From Streptomyces sp. NBC_01268 (GTDB lineage: Bacteria; Actinomycetota; Actinomycetes; Streptomycetales; Streptomycetaceae), in the NCBI RefSeq assembly GCF_036240795.1, contig NZ_CP108454.1:7190001-7254000 (forward strand): DNA of 64,000 nt. Direction: 5' to 3'. A program made the translations under genes and the position numbers. Numbering within the stretch: the first letter of the stretch is position 1; the number at the start of each line of letters is the position of its first letter. This document shows positions 7,754 through 17,952 of the stretch, one piece after another. A model generated the notes under the pieces. That model ran no database searches, had not been told where the DNA came from, and worked only from the letters and a program-made list of their open reading frames with translations.

Positions 7754-8437
7754 TCAGCGGGAGCGGGGGCGCAGGATCGCGGTCGCGATCACGGCCGGGG
7801 CGGTGATGAGCAGGGTCGTGGTGAGGACGTTCGGGGCGCTCTTCGGCTTCGCCCGGGTCGCCGTGGGCCGGTAGTGCGGCAGGGCCACGGGCGCGGCCGG
7901 GCGCGCGGTGGGCGAGGGGGAAGGTTTCGGCGGCGCGGGCGGCTCGGCCTCGGGCGTGGTCGGGGCGGGCTCGGGCGGCGCGGGGCGCGGCGGGGGAGCC
8001 GGCCGCTCCGGCGGGGGCTTCGGCGCGGGAGGCGGCTCGGGGGCCGGCGGGGGCGGCGGAGGCGGAGTGGGTTTCGGGGGCTTCGGCGGTTCGGAGGGCG
8101 CCGGCGGCTCGGTGGGCTTCGGGGACTCGGTCGGTGTCGGCGGATCCGTGGGACACGGAGAGTGGGTGGGGTGCGGGGGATGGGTCGGATGGGTGGGGTG
8201 GGTGGGGTGAGTGGGGTGCGTCGGGTGGGGCGGGTGCGGGTGGTGGGCGGGGTGGCAGGGTCCCCGTCCGGCGAAGGAGACCGTGGTGTTCGCACCGTCG
8301 GGTCCGGTGGCGGCGGAGGCGCAGGCGTCGGCGGCGACGGGCACCGGTGTGGCGAGCAGCCACACGAGCGCGCCGGCCGCCAGGGGCCGCGCGAGGAGCG
8401 ATCCGTACTGAGACAACAGAGACACGCCGAGCAGCAT
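7754..8437 (-). CDS. Pro/His-rich exported low-complexity protein
   Basis: 227 residues. An N-terminal hydrophobic segment (to ~35) could be a signal peptide or anchor; residues ~45-60 hold two or three Cys. Then comes a tandem His-Pro-Thr tract (PTHP repeated about seven times) followed by ~90 residues of Pro with Glu, Lys and Ala, and a C-terminal hydrophobic helix with an RPRSR end. The Pro tract would be an extended wall-spanning rod; the His-rich tract could bind metal. Low complexity makes homology useless for function. ATG at 8437; RBS weak. Upstream partner of the DUF4239 gene. Confidence 0.6.
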   Translation of the reverse strand: MLLGVSLLSQYGSLLARPLAAGALVWLLATPVPVAADACASAATGPDGANTTVSFAGRGPCHPAHHPHPPHPTHPTHPTHPTHPTHPPHPTHSPCPTDPPTPTESPKPTEPPAPSEPPKPPKPTPPPPPPPAPEPPPAPKPPPERPAPPPRPAPPEPAPTTPEAEPPAPPKPSPSPTARPAAPVALPHYRPTATRAKPKSAPNVLTTTLLITAPAVIATAILRPRSR

Positions 8438-8931
8438 GATCACGTGAATCGGGCCGTAGGCCCGGAACGGCCTCGGATTCCCCGGATGGAGGGGTTTTCG
8501 AGGTGCACGTGTTTGACGTTCACCCCGGCGCTGTCGACCTGTTGGTGGGGACTGGCCCCAAAGGGCGTGCCGTTGCGCGGGATTGAGGCGTCTTAGGGTG
8601 GCTTGGGGCAGGTTGGGGCGGTGTCTTCCGTGGGGGACGGCGCATGCGGGGGAGGTGGCCGGTTGTCGTCCCTTGACGGGGCGGGTGGCGCGCCTCGATC
8701 CCGCCTGCCGTCTGGCGAGGAAGCGGGGCACGGCCATATGCACGTGAATTTGCACGGGCCGAAGGCGTGAACTCTTCCGTTCCCGCCGCACGTGCCAATG
8801 GCGTGTGACCAAGAACGGATCGCGAATTTCCGTTTCTACTCGCTCTCCAGGCAAGCGATCAGTAGCCTCGGCTCGAACGTCGGCCGCGAACACATGGCCG
8901 TATCCTCCGTGGCGACTTGTTGGAGACTTTG
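8438..8931. promoter_or_regulatory. 494-bp divergent region with four CACGTG palindromes
   Basis: No credible gene. CACGTG occurs at 8441-8446, 8506-8511, 8741-8746 and 8789-8794; the first and third are both followed by AAT. A small perfect hairpin (GGGCC-GTA-GGCCC) is at 8451-8463. The region separates the Pro-rich/DUF4239 operon from the methyltransferase-rmdA operon. The motif may be an operator for an unknown regulator. Confidence 0.4.
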
Positions 8932-9744
8932 ATGGAGCGTCCCGCCTGGGCTCCGCCGGGCATCGATATCTCGGTGCCGAGCGTGTCCCGAATGTACGAC
9001 TTCTATCTGGGCGGCTCGCACAATTTCGAAGTGGACCGGGAAGCGGCCCGCAAGGCCATGGAGTTCATGCCGGGTCTCCCCAAGATCATGCAGGCGAACC
9101 GTGCCTTCATGCGCCGGGCCGTGCGGTACGCGGTGGACGGCGGCGTCACCCAGTTCCTCGACATCGGCTCCGGCATACCGACCTTCGGCAACGTCCACGA
9201 GATCGCCCAGGCCGCCAGCGACTCCGCCCGGGTCGTCTACGTCGACCACGACCCGGTGGCCGTCGCCCACAGCCGGGCCGTGCTCGCCGACGACGCCCGG
9301 TCGGCCGTGCTCGCCGCCGACCTGCGCAAGCCCGCCACGATCCTGCACAGCCCCGAGGTGTCCGAACTCCTCGACCTGGACCGGCCGGTGGCCCTGCTCC
9401 TCGTCGCCGTCCTGCACTTCCTGGAGGACGCCGACGGGCCGGACACCGCCGTCGCCGAACTGCTCGACGCGCTCGCCCCGGGCAGTCTCCTCGTCCTCAC
9501 CCACGCCTCCTACGAGGGTGTCCCGCTGTCCCAGGAGCAGGCCGGCGGCACCGTCGACGTCTACCGCGACATCCGCAGCCCGCTGGTGATGCGCTCGCGC
9601 GAGGAGATCGCCCGCTTCTTCGACGGCACCGAACTCGTCGAGCCCGGACTCGTGTCGATGCCCCGCTGGCGTCCCGACAGTCCGGAAGAGGAGGAGGACC
9701 CCTACGCCTTCTCCGGGTTCGCAGGGGTGGGGCGTAAGGCGTGA
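8932..9744 (+). CDS. SAM-dependent methyltransferase, DUF574 family (PF04672)
   Basis: 270 residues, normal for this actinobacterial family. N-terminal signature PSVSRMYDFYLGGSHNFEVDR, then the SAM-binding strand-loop FLDIGSGIPTFGNVHE at ~75-90 and the acidic YVDHDPVAV at ~105. The family is large in Streptomyces and its substrates are unknown. The ATG at 8932 is preferred to a TTG at 8917 because GGAG at 8922-8925 fits. Its last bases overlap the GTG of the c-di-GMP gene (GTGA), so the two are translated together and may act in one signalling process. Confidence 0.88.
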   Translation: MERPAWAPPGIDISVPSVSRMYDFYLGGSHNFEVDREAARKAMEFMPGLPKIMQANRAFMRRAVRYAVDGGVTQFLDIGSGIPTFGNVHEIAQAASDSARVVYVDHDPVAVAHSRAVLADDARSAVLAADLRKPATILHSPEVSELLDLDRPVALLLVAVLHFLEDADGPDTAVAELLDALAPGSLLVLTHASYEGVPLSQEQAGGTVDVYRDIRSPLVMRSREEIARFFDGTELVEPGLVSMPRWRPDSPEEEEDPYAFSGFAGVGRKA

Positions 9745-11915
9745 AGGTACCGCCCCAGCCGGCCGGGTCGGACGCCGACGCCGACGGACCCGAGGACAGA
9801 ATCAGACGGTTCGTCACCATCTGGAGCAGGGCCGTCTTCCCGGTCACCGCGACGTCGATGACCCGCCAGGAGTTCGAGCAGCACCTGCTGCCGCTCGCCC
9901 GCGGCCTCAGCGCGGCCCTGCGCGCCCGGCCCTTCGACACCGCGCCCGCGCACCGCGTCGGCCAGGCCCTGATCGCCGCGCACTGCACCGACCCGGACGC
10001 ACTGGCCCGCAGCCTCGGCGTCGTCGACGCCTATCTGGTGCTGTACTGCGCGGACGAGCCGGACGCCGCCGGCGCCACCGCCGAGGAGCTGCGGGCCCGT
10101 TGCTCCCGGCTCCAGCACGCCATGGCCGCCGGCTTCGCGCAGGCGCTGCGCGAACGCACGCTGACCGAGCAGGAGACCATCGCGCACTCGGCGCTCTCCG
10201 CCCGCAGCGCCGCCGAACTCGCCCTGCACGCCACCGAGAGCCGCTTCCGCGCGGTCTTCGAGGGCGCGGCGATCGGCATCGGCATCGCCGACCTCAACGG
10301 CAACGTCCTGGAGGTCAACGAGACCCTCACCCGCATGTTCGGCGGCCTCGAACAGCACGTCCTCAGCCGCAACATCGCCGAGTGGTCGCACCCCGAGGAC
10401 GGCCCGCACGTCTGGCGCCTGTACGACGAGCTGGTGCGCGGCGAGCGGGAGCACTACCGGGTGGAGAAGCCGTACTACCGCGGCGACGGCACCGCGCTGT
10501 GGACCAACCTCACCGTGTCGCTGCTGCGCGACGCCGCCGGCGTCCCCCGCTACCAGCTGGCACTGATGGAGGACACCACCGAACGGCGGCTGCTCAACCT
10601 GCGGCTGCGGTACGAGGCCACGCACGACGCGCTCACCGGACTGCCCAACCGCACGCTGTTCTTCGAGCGCCTGGAGAAGACCCTCGCGCCCGGCGAGCGC
10701 AGCCGCTTCGGCCTGTGCTACCTGGACCTCGACGGCTTCAAGGTCATCAACGACAGCCTCGGACACGCCACCGGCGACCGGCTGCTCGTGGAGGTCGCCG
10801 ACCGGCTGCAGGGCTCGGTCACCGCGCCCGGCGAGATGGTGGCCCGGCTCGGCGGCGACGAGTTCGTCGCGCTCACCACCGGGCCCGACAGCGAGCACAA
10901 GGTCGCCGAACTCGCCGACCGGATGCTCGCCGCCCTCGCCTCGCCGATCCGGATCGACGGCCGCGAACTGACCGTGCGCGGCAGCGTCGGCGTGGTCGAG
11001 GGCCCGGCGGGGGAGCGCACCGCGGCCGAGGTGCTGCGCAGCGCCGACATCACCATGTACCGGGCCAAGTCGGCGGGCGGCAACCGCTTCGAGTTCGCCG
11101 ACGCCGAGGCCGACGCCCGGGCCATCACGCGGCACGGGCTGACCACCGCCCTGCCGGCCGCCCTGGAGCGGGGCGAGTTCTTCATCGAGTACCAGCCGCT
11201 CGTGCACCTCCACGACGGCAGCGTGCACGGCGCCGAGGCGCTCGTACGGTGGTGCCACCCGCAGCACGGCGTGCTCGGCCCGGACCGGTTCATCCCGCTC
11301 GCCGAGAACACCGGCCTCATCGTCCCGCTGGGCCGCTGGGTGCTCCAGGAGGCCGTGCGCCAGGCCCGGTTCTGGCAGACCCGCCACGCGGACGGCGGCC
11401 CGCTGCGGATCAACGTCAACCTGTCGCCGACCCAGCTGCACCACCCGCGGCTCGTCGCCGACACGGTCGACGTCCTGGAGCGCTCCGGCCTCGAACCCGG
11501 CGCGCTCTGCCTGGAGGTCACCGAGTCGGCGCTCATCGGCGCGGACGACGACCTGCTCAAGCCGCTGCGGCAGCTCGCCGAGATGGGCGTGGACATCGCG
11601 CTCGACGACTTCGGGACGGGCTACTCCAACCTGGCCAACCTGCGCAGACTCCCGGTGAGCGTGCTCAAGCTGGACCGTTCCTTCACCCAGGGCATGCAGC
11701 AGCACCCCGTGGACCCGGTCGACCTGAAGATAGTCGAGGGGATCGTGCAGCTGGCCCACAGCCTGGAGCTGGCCGTCACGGTCGAGGGCGTGGAGACCGG
11801 GGCGCAGGCCCAGCAGCTCCGCGAGCTCGGCTGCGACACGGCCCAGGGTTGGTACTACGCCCGCCCAGGGGCCCCGGACCGCATCCACTCGCTGGTCCTG
11901 GCGGACGCGGTGTAG
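9741..11915 (+). CDS. rmdA: PAS-GGDEF-EAL c-di-GMP enzyme, RmdA type
   Basis: 724 residues, no membrane segment. An N-terminal helical region (1-165) precedes a PAS domain (~166-285), GGDEF domain (~290-455) and EAL domain (~465-715). The cyclase loop is intact (GGDEF 371-375), and EAL (499-501, in AEALVRW) and DDFGTGYS (622-629) are intact, so synthesis and hydrolysis of cyclic di-GMP are both possible. S. coelicolor RmdA, a phosphodiesterase affecting colony development, has this architecture and, as I recall, lies near an sdh operon and LysR gene as here; that supports the name but was not checked by alignment. CdgA has a similar layout and is the main alternative. GTG start overlaps the upstream stop. 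Confidence 0.82.
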   Translation: MKVPPQPAGSDADADGPEDRIRRFVTIWSRAVFPVTATSMTRQEFEQHLLPLARGLSAALRARPFDTAPAHRVGQALIAAHCTDPDALARSLGVVDAYLVLYCADEPDAAGATAEELRARCSRLQHAMAAGFAQALRERTLTEQETIAHSALSARSAAELALHATESRFRAVFEGAAIGIGIADLNGNVLEVNETLTRMFGGLEQHVLSRNIAEWSHPEDGPHVWRLYDELVRGEREHYRVEKPYYRGDGTALWTNLTVSLLRDAAGVPRYQLALMEDTTERRLLNLRLRYEATHDALTGLPNRTLFFERLEKTLAPGERSRFGLCYLDLDGFKVINDSLGHATGDRLLVEVADRLQGSVTAPGEMVARLGGDEFVALTTGPDSEHKVAELADRMLAALASPIRIDGRELTVRGSVGVVEGPAGERTAAEVLRSADITMYRAKSAGGNRFEFADAEADARAITRHGLTTALPAALERGEFFIEYQPLVHLHDGSVHGAEALVRWCHPQHGVLGPDRFIPLAENTGLIVPLGRWVLQEAVRQARFWQTRHADGGPLRINVNLSPTQLHHPRLVADTVDVLERSGLEPGALCLEVTESALIGADDDLLKPLRQLAEMGVDIALDDFGTGYSNLANLRRLPVSVLKLDRSFTQGMQQHPVDPVDLKIVEGIVQLAHSLELAVTVEGVETGAQAQQLRELGCDTAQGWYYARPGAPDRIHSLVLADAV

Positions 11916-11954
11916 CGCGGGGCGGGTCCGGCGCGGTGTCGCCGGCCGGCGGCG

Positions 11955-12857
11955 TCAGGCCCCGGCCCCGGCCCCCGCCCTCCGGGAGGCCATGAGCAGC
12001 TTCTGCAGCTCGCGCGCCGCCCGCGGGGGCGCCACGTCGCTGCGGTGGGCGAGCGCGATCGTGCGCTGCAGCCCCGGTCGGGCCAGGGCCGTGACCCGCA
12101 GGTCGCGGCCCGCGCGCGCCGCGACCATCGTCGGCACGACGGCGAGCCCGAGCCCGGCCCGTACGAAACCGAGGACGGCGTCCATCTCGCCGCCCTCCAC
12201 CGTGAAGGAGGGCTCGAAGCCCTCCGCCCGGCAGGCCGCCACGGTCAGCTCCCGCAGGTCGTAGCCGTGCCGGAACATCACGAGCGGCTGCTCGCGGAGG
12301 TCGGCGATCCGCACCGGCCGGCGCGGGGCGGGCGCCGACGCGGAGGAGACCACCACCAGGTCCTCGGTCAGCAGCTCGACCGTCGTCAGGGCCGGCGAGG
12401 GCGTCGGCAGCGGCAGCACCACGAGCGCCAGGTCGAGCGCGCCGCGCGCCAGCTCCCGTACGAGATCGTGCGAGCCGCCCTCCTCGATGAGCAGCCGGAT
12501 GCCCGGGTGCAGGTCGTGGAAGGTGCGCAGTACGTCCGGCAGCAGGCCGGTGCAGAGACTGGGCGTCGCCCCGAGCCGCACCCGGCCGCGCCGCAGCTGC
12601 ACGAGCTCCTGCACCTCGTGCCGGGCGGTGTCCGTGTCCGCGAGGATCCGGCGGGCCAGCGGCAGCAGCGCCTCGCCCGCGTCGGTGAGCGCGATGTTGC
12701 CGCGGGCCCGGCTGAACAGCTCCGCGCCCAGCTCCTGCTCCAGGGCCTTGATCTGCTGGGAGAGCGAGGGCTGGGAGACGTGGACCCGCTCGGCGGCCCG
12801 GGTGAAGTGACGGGTCTCGGCGACGGCGACGAAGTACAGGAGCTGCTGGAACTGCAT
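11955..12857 (-). CDS. LysR-family transcriptional regulator
   Basis: 300 residues. The winged helix-turn-helix occupies 1-60 (FQQLLYFVAVAETRHFTRAAERV, then SQPSLSQQIKALEQELG), and the effector-binding domain spans ~90-290. It is transcribed away from sdhCAB, and a textbook LysR dyad lies between them, so the sdh operon and the regulator itself are the likely targets. The co-inducer is unknown. It converges on rmdA with 39 bp between stops. Confidence 0.92.
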   Translation of the reverse strand: MQFQQLLYFVAVAETRHFTRAAERVHVSQPSLSQQIKALEQELGAELFSRARGNIALTDAGEALLPLARRILADTDTARHEVQELVQLRRGRVRLGATPSLCTGLLPDVLRTFHDLHPGIRLLIEEGGSHDLVRELARGALDLALVVLPLPTPSPALTTVELLTEDLVVVSSASAPAPRRPVRIADLREQPLVMFRHGYDLRELTVAACRAEGFEPSFTVEGGEMDAVLGFVRAGLGLAVVPTMVAARAGRDLRVTALARPGLQRTIALAHRSDVAPPRAARELQKLLMASRRAGAGAGA

Positions 12858-12878
12858 GGGACCAGCCTACCCCGCACC

Positions 12879-12893
12879 ATAGGGTCTTCCTAT
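12879..12893. promoter_or_regulatory. LysR-type operator (T-N11-A dyad)
   Basis: ATAGGGTCTTCCTAT is a perfect 5-5-5 dyad and contains T-N11-A (T12880, A12892). It lies 22 bp from the regulator's start codon and 60 bp from the sdhC start. Confidence 0.75.
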
Positions 12894-12914
12894 CGATATC
12901 AGCCGAACCATGTC

Positions 12915-12945
12915 TTGGACCTCTCGGGTCCTTCGCCCCTACCGT
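12915..12945 (+). promoter_or_regulatory. Candidate sdhC promoter
   Basis: TTGGAC (12915-12920), 19 bp, TACCGT (12940-12945). Initiation about 7 nt downstream would fall at the sdhC ATG, and no ribosome-binding site is visible, so the message may be leaderless. Confidence 0.4.
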
Positions 12946-12952
12946 CGCTGGC

Positions 12953-13711
12953 ATGGCTCTGGCAACCAACCCCGACCGGAAGAGCGACCGGAACGGCGAC
13001 CGGCGGAACGGCCGGAAGGCGGACCGCCCGCCCGCCGGCCCCACCCGCGGCTTCTGGGCGTCCACGATCGGCAAGAAGACCGTCATGGCCGTCAGCGGCC
13101 TGACCATGCTCGCGTACCTCGTCGCCCACGTGGCCGGCAACCTCAAGGTCTTCTTCGGCCCCGAGGAGTTCAACGCCTACGGCCACTGGCTGCGCACCAT
13201 GGGCGCCCCGGTCCTGCACCACCAGTGGGGCCTGTGGCTCGCCCGGATCGTGCTGCTCGCCGCCGTCGTCGCCCACGCCGTCTCCGCGTACCAGCTCAGC
13301 AGGCGCGACCTGAAGGCCCGCCCCACCGCGTACGTCCACCAGCGCAGGAGGGCGAGCTACGCCACCCGCACCATGCGCTGGGGCGGGGTCGTCGTCGGCC
13401 TCTTCATCGTCTGGCACGTCCTCGACCTGACCACCGGCACCGTCCACTCCGGCGGCTTCCAGGAGGGCAGGCCGTACGAGAACGTCGTCGACACCTTCTC
13501 CACCTGGTACGGGAACGTCGTCTACATCGTCGCCATGCTCGCCGTGGGACTCCACGTCCGGCACGGCTTCTGGAGCGCCGCCCAGACCCTCGGCGTCGGC
13601 AACGCCCGCCGCGAACGCCTCCTGAAGGCCACGGCCAACGGGCTCGCGCTGCTGCTGACCGCCGGTTTCGTCTCCGTACCCGTCGCCGTCATGACCGGAG
13701 TGGTGAGCTGA
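12953..13711 (+). CDS. sdhC: Succinate dehydrogenase cytochrome b subunit
   Basis: 252 residues. After a charged N-terminal tail (~1-30) five hydrophobic helices follow, with His residues positioned as heme ligands (LVAHVAGN, VVAHAVSAY, FIVWHVLDL, VGLHVRHG). A single five-helix subunit is the Wolinella/Bacillus type B arrangement that carries two hemes b and needs no separate SdhD. It anchors SdhA-SdhB to the membrane and passes electrons to quinone. The stop is directly followed by the sdhA ATG. No ribosome-binding site is seen before the ATG at 12953. Confidence 0.9.
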   Translation: MALATNPDRKSDRNGDRRNGRKADRPPAGPTRGFWASTIGKKTVMAVSGLTMLAYLVAHVAGNLKVFFGPEEFNAYGHWLRTMGAPVLHHQWGLWLARIVLLAAVVAHAVSAYQLSRRDLKARPTAYVHQRRRASYATRTMRWGGVVVGLFIVWHVLDLTTGTVHSGGFQEGRPYENVVDTFSTWYGNVVYIVAMLAVGLHVRHGFWSAAQTLGVGNARRERLLKATANGLALLLTAGFVSVPVAVMTGVVS

Positions 13712-15651
<1,940 letters not shown>

Positions 15652-15655
<4 letters not shown>

Positions 15656-16398
15656 GGCTCACCCTGCGCGTCTGGCGCCAGAAGAACGCCGACACCGAAG
15701 GCGCCATGTCCACCTACGACGTGGACGGCGTCTCGCCCGACATGTCGTTCCTGGAGATGCTGGACACCCTCAACGAGGACCTCATCCTGCGTGGCGAGGA
15801 CCCCGTCGCCTTCGACCACGACTGCCGCGAGGGCATCTGCGGTGCCTGCAGCCTCGTCATCGACGGCGACGCCCACGGCCCCGAGCGCACCACCACCTGC
15901 CAGCTGCACATGCGCTCGTTCCGCGACGGCGACACCATCGACGTCGAACCCTGGCGGGCCGCCGCCTTCCCGGTCGTCAAGGACCTCGTCGTCGACCGGT
16001 CCGCCTTCGACCGGATCATCCAGGCCGGCGGCTACATCAGCGCCCCCACCGGCTCCGCCCCCGACGCCCACGCCACCCCCGTCCCCAAGGCGGACGCCGA
16101 CTTCGCCTTCGAGCACGCCGAGTGCATCGGCTGCGGCGCCTGTGTCGCCGCCTGCCCCAACGGCTCGGCGATGCTCTTCACCTCCGCCAAGGTCAACCAC
16201 CTGGGCGTGCTGCCGCAGGGCGCGCCCGAGCGGGAGACCCGCGTCCTCGACATGGTGGCCCAGATGGACGCCGAGGGCTTCGGCGGCTGCACCCTCACCG
16301 GGGAGTGCGCGACCGCCTGCCCCAAGGGCATCCCGCTGCCGTCGATCGCGGCGATGAACAAGGAGTGGCTGCGGGCGCGGCGGACGGCGCGCGGCTGA
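15652..16398 (+). CDS. sdhB: Succinate dehydrogenase iron-sulfur subunit
   Basis: 248 residues. Cysteines for [2Fe-2S]: 58, 63, 66 and 83 (CREGICGAC, then TTC); [4Fe-4S]: 158, 161, 164 and 168 ([12 protein letters not shown]); [3Fe-4S] and shared ligands: 213, 219 and 223 ([12 protein letters not shown]). The extra residues between C213 and C219 are normal for type B enzymes. It relays electrons from the SdhA flavin to the SdhC hemes. Last gene of the sdhCAB operon, followed by a terminator. Confidence 0.93.
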
Positions 16399-16436
16399 AT
16401 CCGGACAGTCTGGGAGCGTGAGCCCCACCACGTCCG

Positions 16437-16503
16437 GCGCCCCGGAACGAAAGATCGTTCACAAGATCCCCGTGATCTTCGCAGAACTTTCGTTCCGGGG
16501 CGC
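16437..16503 (+). terminator. sdhCAB terminator with nested hairpin
   Basis: GCGCCCCGGAACGAAAG (16437-16453) pairs perfectly with CTTTCGTTCCGGGGCGC (16487-16503). Inside it AAGATC (16463-16468) pairs with GATCTT (16474-16479). It lies 38 bp after the sdhB stop. Confidence 0.85.
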
Positions 16504-16685
16504 TTCCGTGTGCCGGAACCGCAAGATCGACTCCGTTCAAGGCTGTACTGATCATGGCGAGTTGTCCATATCGCAGCCAACCCGTTCCGGGCGATTTCCG
16601 GCGTCCGGGCACCCCCGGGTACTGATGGGTCCTGCCGGGGGCATATGACCAAACCCCCGGTCGTACCAGTTCATTTGGGGGTTTC

Positions 16686-17078
16686 ATGTCCAGCATCACC
16701 CGCCGCCAGGCCCTGGGTGTCGCCGCGGGCGCCGCCGGCGCCGTCGCGGGCCTCGCCCTGGCCGGCTCCGCCGGCGCCGCCACTCCGCGCGCCGCCGCGC
16801 CGGCGGCCGGCGCGCAGCCGGCCGCCTTCGACGAGGTCTACCAGGGCCGCCGCATCAAGGGCGGCCCGTCGCACGGCGGCGGCCACCACGGGGGGCACCA
16901 CGGGGGCGGCTACTCGGTGACGATCGACGGCGAGGAACTGCACGTCATGCAGAACGCCGACGGCACCTGGATCAGCGTCATCAACCACTACGACCCCGTC
17001 GCCACGCCCAAGGCCGTGGCCCGCGCGGCCGTACGCGAGCTCCAGGGGGCACCGCTCGTTCCCCTCACCCTCGCCTGA
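16686..17078 (+). CDS. melC1: Tyrosinase copper chaperone (caddie protein)
   Basis: 130 residues. A twin-arginine signal ([13 protein letters not shown]) exports the complex, because the tyrosinase has no signal of its own and is carried out with MelC1. The mature part contains the His/Gly tract ([13 protein letters not shown], ~63-74) that handles copper, then the beta domain with [20 protein letters not shown]; the Tyr in NHYDP is the residue that enters the tyrosinase active site in the known complex. First gene of the melanin operon; RBS is a run of five G before TTTC and the ATG. Confidence 0.93.
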   Translation: MSSITRRQALGVAAGAAGAVAGLALAGSAGAATPRAAAPAAGAQPAAFDEVYQGRRIKGGPSHGGGHHGGHHGGGYSVTIDGEELHVMQNADGTWISVINHYDPVATPKAVARAAVRELQGAPLVPLTLA

Positions 17079-17120
17079 CCCGATCCCGCACACCCCGTTT
17101 CACCCAGGAGCCGTACCACC

Positions 17121-17948
17121 GTGACCGTACGCAAGAACCAGGCCGCCCTCACCGCCGACGAGAAGCGGCGTTTCGTCGCCGCCCTCCTCGAACTGAAGCG
17201 CTCGGGCCGCTACGACACCTTCGTCACCACCCACAACGCCTTCATCATGAGCGACACCGACAGCGGCGACCGCGTCGGCCACCGCTCGCCCTCCTTCCTG
17301 CCCTGGCACCGCCGCTTCCTCATACAGTTCGAGCAGGCCCTGCAGTCCGTCGACGCGACCGTCGCCCTGCCCTACTGGGACTGGACCGCCGACCGCACCG
17401 CGAGCTCCTCGATCTGGGCCCCCGACTTCCTCGGCGGCACCGGACGGGCCCGCGACGGCCAGGTCCTCGACGGCGCGTTCGCCCGCTCCGGCAACCGCTG
17501 GACGATCAACGTCCGCGTCGACGGTCGCGACTACCTCCGCCGCGACCTGGGCGCCGGCGGCCGCCAGCTGCCGACCCGCGCCGAGGTCGACTCCGTCCTG
17601 GCCATGGAGACCTACGACATGGCCCCCTGGAACAGCTCCTCGGACGGCTTCCGCAACCACCTGGAGGGCTGGCGCGGCGTCAACCTCCACAACCGCGTCC
17701 ACGTCTGGGTCGGCGGCCAGATGGCCACCGGCGTCTCCCCGAACGACCCCGTGTTCTGGATGCACCACGCCTTCATCGACAAGCTGTGGGCCGACTGGCA
17801 GGCCCGCCACCCCCGGTCGCCGTACCTCCCGGCCGCCGGCACCGCCAACGTCGTCGACCTCAACGACACCATGCGTCCGTGGAACGACGTGACCCCGGCG
17901 GACATGCTGGACCACACCCGCCACTACACCTTCGACACCGCGGCGTAG
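17121..17948 (+). CDS. melC2: Tyrosinase (melanin synthesis)
   Basis: 275 residues, type 3 dicopper monophenol oxidase that turns tyrosine to dopaquinone and starts melanin formation. All six copper ligands are where the crystal structure of the Streptomyces enzyme places them: His38, His54, His63 for CuA and His190, His194, His216 for CuB (the last in FWMHHAF). GTG start 42 bp after melC1, with AGGAGC before it. No signal peptide, consistent with export through the melC1 Tat signal. Its stop is 4 bp from the stop of the convergent UvrA-like gene. Confidence 0.95.
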   Translation: MTVRKNQAALTADEKRRFVAALLELKRSGRYDTFVTTHNAFIMSDTDSGDRVGHRSPSFLPWHRRFLIQFEQALQSVDATVALPYWDWTADRTASSSIWAPDFLGGTGRARDGQVLDGAFARSGNRWTINVRVDGRDYLRRDLGAGGRQLPTRAEVDSVLAMETYDMAPWNSSSDGFRNHLEGWRGVNLHNRVHVWVGGQMATGVSPNDPVFWMHHAFIDKLWADWQARHPRSPYLPAAGTANVVDLNDTMRPWNDVTPADMLDHTRHYTFDTAA

Positions 17949-17952
17949 GCGC

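Noticed and set aside
8520..8798. 92-codon open frame on the minus strand between the Pro-rich gene and the methyltransferase gene
   Set aside because: Composition is that of random GC-rich sequence (Arg/Pro/Thr), no ribosome-binding site, no recognisable domain; the region reads better as regulatory.
9702..11888. Long antisense open frame (728 codons) over the rmdA gene
   Set aside because: Shadow frame caused by high GC at third positions; the plus-strand frame has intact PAS, GGDEF and EAL motifs.
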